Assembly (NCBI RefSeq): GCF_040545475.1
Contig: NZ_JBEPMA010000006.1
Span: 27,349 to 91,348, forward strand
Direction of reading: 5' to 3'
From: Peptoniphilus_A olsenii
Lineage (GTDB): Bacteria > Bacillota > Clostridia > Tissierellales > Peptoniphilaceae
Length of the DNA stretch: 64,000 nucleotides
Under the pieces are notes generated by a model. That model was not told the DNA's origin and ran no database searches. It saw nothing but the letters and a program-made list of their open reading frames with translations. Made by a program: the position numbers and the translations under genes. Positions within the stretch are counted from its first letter, which is position 1, and each line of letters starts with the position of its first letter. Shown one piece after another: positions 61,721 to 64,000 of the stretch.

Positions 61721-61757
61721 AAAAGAGTCCTAATTGGTTAGGGCTCTTTTATTTTTA
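61721..61757 (+). terminator. Intrinsic terminator of the radical SAM gene
   Basis: AAAAGAGTCCTAA and TTAGGGCTCTTTT arms with a four-base loop, then ATTTTT. Confidence 0.9.
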
Positions 61758-61938
61758 GTGTGACATATTTAAATTTATTATGTAATATTTTTAAACTCAA
61801 TTTTGTTGAAATCATGCCATTTCATGTGTTCCATGAAATTTGTTATTATTTTAACTTATTTGATAAGTGTTATTAATTAGTTTTAATGGATATATATGAA
61901 TTGACTGATTTTTTCTATTTTGTTTAAGGAGTGTTTAC

Positions 61939-63423
61939 ATGAAAAGACCAGAAGTTAATTTATTAGAAAAGTACGATTTGTTTATAGACGGAGAATTTGT
62001 AAAATCTTCTGGAGGACAATATTTTGATTCAATTTGTCCTGCAGATGGCAATTTACTTGCCAAGGTAACTGAAGCTACTGAAGAAGATGTTGATAGAGCT
62101 GTTGATGCTGCATGTAAGGCTTTTGAAAGCTTCAAGAAAACTACTAAAGTTGAGAGAGCTAAACTTTTAAATAAGATTGCAGATATAATAGATGAAAATG
62201 CTGAACATCTTTCTATGGTTGAAACTCTAGATAATGGTAAACCTATAAGAGAGACATCTGGGGTTGATATTCCAGAGGCCGCTGAGCATTTTAGGTATTT
62301 TGCTGGAGTTATTTTAGCAGAAGAAGGAACGCTAAATGCATTTAACGATAATACTATTTCTCTTGTTCTGCGTGAACCAATTGGGGTTGTAGGACAAATT
62401 ATTCCATGGAATTTTCCATTCTTGATGGCAGCTTGGAAGATTGCACCAGCTCTTGCAGCAGGGGATACTATTGTGATTAAACCTTCAAGTTCCACTTCTC
62501 TTTCACTTTTAGAACTTGCAAGACTTATTAAAGATATATTGCCTAAAGGTGTTTTAAATATAGTTACTGGTACCGGCTCTAAGGCTGGTGAATATGTGCT
62601 TGCCCACAAAAAACTATCTAAACTTGCATTTACTGGTTCAACTGAAGTTGGATATAATGTGGCAAAACACGCTGCCGATAAATTAATTCCTTCAACTTTG
62701 GAATTAGGTGGCAAGAGTGCAAATATATTCTTTGATGATTGTGATATGGATCTTGCAATAGATGGACTTGCACTTGGTATTTTGTTTAATCAAGGTCAAG
62801 TTTGCTGTGCTGGTTCTAGAGTTTTTGTACAAGAAGGAATTTATGATGAATTTGTAAAACGTGCTGTAGAAAAATTTGAACAAGTAAAAGTAGGATTACC
62901 ATGGGATCCTGAGACACAATTAGGTGCACAAATAAATGGCAGACAAAAACAAAAAGTTTTAAAATATATTGATATTGCAACAGAAGAAGGGGCAAAAATT
63001 ATAGCCGGTGGTAAAGAATGTGTAGAAGGCGATCTTGCCAATGGTCATTTCACTATCCCGACTTTGATTGCAAGTGTAAATAATGACATGAAAGTCGCTC
63101 AAGAAGAAATCTTTGGCCCTGTTGCTGTTGTGATTAAATTTAAAGATGAAGAAGAAGTAATAAAACTTGCCAACGACTCCGAATATGGACTTGGCGGTGG
63201 AGTGTGGACAAAAGATATCAATAAAGCTTTAAGAGTTTCAAGAGCAATGGAAACAGGACGTGTTTGGGTAAACACTTATAATACAATCCCTGCTGGAGCT
63301 CCTTTTGGTGGATACAAAAAATCTGGTATAGGCAGAGAAACTCACAAGCTTGCACTTGATGCATACAGTCAAGTTAAAAATATAATTATTGACACATCAG
63401 AAAAATCTCCAGGACTTTACTAA
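61939..63423 (+). CDS. Aldehyde dehydrogenase (NAD(P)-dependent)
   Basis: A 494-residue member of the classical ALDH family. The catalytic Glu is in LELGGKS near residue 255, the catalytic Cys in GQVCCAGSR near 290, and IIPWNFPFLMAAWK (Asn, near 155) and FTGSTEVG (near 233) are cofactor and oxyanion elements. KKSGIGRE lies at the C-terminal end. It oxidises aldehydes to acids; substrate range is broad. It is probably linked to alcohol or amine-derived aldehydes; nearby decarboxylase products may feed it. GGAG precedes the ATG. It is monocistronic. Confidence 0.94.
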   Translation: MKRPEVNLLEKYDLFIDGEFVKSSGGQYFDSICPADGNLLAKVTEATEEDVDRAVDAACKAFESFKKTTKVERAKLLNKIADIIDENAEHLSMVETLDNGKPIRETSGVDIPEAAEHFRYFAGVILAEEGTLNAFNDNTISLVLREPIGVVGQIIPWNFPFLMAAWKIAPALAAGDTIVIKPSSSTSLSLLELARLIKDILPKGVLNIVTGTGSKAGEYVLAHKKLSKLAFTGSTEVGYNVAKHAADKLIPSTLELGGKSANIFFDDCDMDLAIDGLALGILFNQGQVCCAGSRVFVQEGIYDEFVKRAVEKFEQVKVGLPWDPETQLGAQINGRQKQKVLKYIDIATEEGAKIIAGGKECVEGDLANGHFTIPTLIASVNNDMKVAQEEIFGPVAVVIKFKDEEEVIKLANDSEYGLGGGVWTKDINKALRVSRAMETGRVWVNTYNTIPAGAPFGGYKKSGIGRETHKLALDAYSQVKNIIIDTSEKSPGLY

Positions 63424-63449
63424 AAGTTCTTTTATACAAATTCCTAATG

Positions 63450-63495
63450 GGCTAGGCTTTTTTTGCAATAAAAAAAGGGCTTAGCCCTCTTTTGA
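63450..63495 (+). terminator. Large terminator hairpin after the aldehyde dehydrogenase gene
   Basis: GGGCTAGGCTTTTTTT (from 63449) can pair with AAAAAAAGGGCTTAGCCC (to 63487), then TCTTTT. It stops about 3 bases before the IS end. Confidence 0.75.
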
Positions 63496-63497
63496 TA

Positions 63498-64000
63498 TGC
63501 ACCCTTAAACACGGACATTAATATTTGATTTTTACTAAGCGGACTGAAGCCTAAATTCAATAGGTGAAAGTCCGTTTAGTTTTGCCTTAATTCTATCATA
63601 GTTATACCAGTTAATATATCTTTCTATTTCTCTACATAATTCATCTACGCTAGTATATTTAATTCCATAATACATTTCTTGTTTTAACAACCCAAAGAAG
63701 TTTTCCATAGGAGAATTGTCTAGACAATTCCCGCATCTGGACATGCTTTGTATAATTCCATTTTCTTCCAGACATTTAACCCAAGATATATGTTGGTAAT
63801 GGAATCCTTGGTCTGTGTGAATCACTAATTTATGTTTAGACGGAAGCTTAGCTATCGCTTTTCTTAAAGAGTTGTTGGTAAAAGCTACGTTAGGTGATGT
63901 ACTTAAACTAAAGGAAATAATCTCGCTGTTAAATAAATCCATAATCGGAGATAGATAGAGTTTAACGTCTGAGTTATGTATCTTAAACTCAGTAACATCA
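63498..64000 (-). mobile_element. IS3-family insertion sequence, right end (element continues past the window)
   Basis: The terminal sequence TGCACCCTTAAACACGGACA (63498-63517) begins with TG, as IS3-group ends do. The transposase gene on the minus strand stops 18 bases inside. The other end lies beyond the window, so target-site duplication cannot be checked. Confidence 0.8.
63535..64000 (-). CDS. IS3-family transposase OrfB (integrase core), partial
   Basis: C-terminal 155 residues of a DDE transposase; the frame runs off the window, so the start is missing. The visible catalytic carboxylates are Asp in DVTEF, Asp in HTDQGFHY and Glu in PMENFFGLLKQE, in the D-D-E spacing of the IS150 subgroup. 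The C-terminal NWYNYDRIKAKLNGLSP is the usual ending. It is intact as far as it can be seen. Confidence 0.93.
   Translation of the reverse strand, partial: DVTEFKIHNSDVKLYLSPIMDLFNSEIISFSLSTSPNVAFTNNSLRKAIAKLPSKHKLVIHTDQGFHYQHISWVKCLEENGIIQSMSRCGNCLDNSPMENFFGLLKQEMYYGIKYTSVDELCREIERYINWYNYDRIKAKLNGLSPIEFRLQSA

Noticed and set aside
1..64000. Search by eye for tRNA and rRNA genes
   Set aside because: No sequence with the conserved T-arm and acceptor pairing of a tRNA, and no rRNA segments, were found; a covariance-model scan would be needed to be certain.

Overview
The window is AT-rich (roughly 30 percent GC by eye) and carries strong GGAGG ribosome sites, many TTG/GTG starts, a T-box leader, a CIRCE-like operator at groESL, class I fructose-bisphosphate aldolase, rubredoxin plus flavodiiron protein, and a clostridial-type NADP secondary alcohol dehydrogenase. 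This points to an anaerobic low-GC Gram-positive. A host-associated member of Tissierellia/Peptoniphilaceae is my best guess, but that is inference. The standard code holds, because many intact genes end in TGA.

Layout. 1-5.1 kb: T-box-tyrS-pepD, a small membrane protein, and an ArsC/Spx-like protein. 5.8-13.2 kb (mostly minus strand): ClC transporter with an anchored unknown protein, COG0523 GTPase, secondary alcohol dehydrogenase, MATE pump and NAD(P)HX epimerase. 13.6-15 kb: LysR regulator and PAP2 phosphatase. 16.2-26.6 kb (minus): ung and a trkA-trkH-trkA potassium cluster with a CDF metal exporter upstream, then an AI-2E family protein, a radical SAM protein and nicotinate phosphoribosyltransferase. 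27.4-33.4 kb: ttcA-like, exonuclease III, flavodiiron protein, an orphan anti-sigma-type kinase, rubredoxin, a hydrolase and peptidase T. 33.6-49 kb: phosphate/Na cotransporter, DJ-1, proC, chromate transporter pair, a G5/3D cell-wall protein, Nudix, patatin, mscL, dCMP deaminase, RNase H, aldolase and glyoxalase II. 49-52.3 kb: groESL and an XRE membrane regulator. 52.4-57.4 kb: a wrecked type I-C CRISPR-Cas locus. 57.5-64 kb: aromatic amino-acid decarboxylase with divergent MarR, a SPASM-like radical SAM protein behind a structured leader, aldehyde dehydrogenase, and an IS3-family element running off the right edge.

Two things stand out. First, seven intergenic blocks are filled with a modular repeat family. 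It has three stem types, in which five-base arms change together (ATTCC/GGAAT, ATCTC/GAGAT, ATCCT/AGGAT), and small palindromic cassettes are swapped at a fixed internal position. A second, larger hairpin element (S) occurs twice, once with and once without an extra 66-base hairpin. Second, the CRISPR-Cas locus is frozen in decay. cas3 is broken by several frameshifts, cas5 is joined to cas4 by a deletion that removed cas8c and cas7, cas4 is frameshifted, and cas1 has one in-frame TGA. cas2 and one spacer between a perfect repeat and a degenerate terminal repeat survive.

Functional links: O2/NO detoxification (flavodiiron protein and rubredoxin), ion homeostasis (Trk, ClC, CDF, MscL, Na/Pi), peptide use (PepD, PepT), and fermentation or amine production (alcohol and aldehyde dehydrogenases, decarboxylase).
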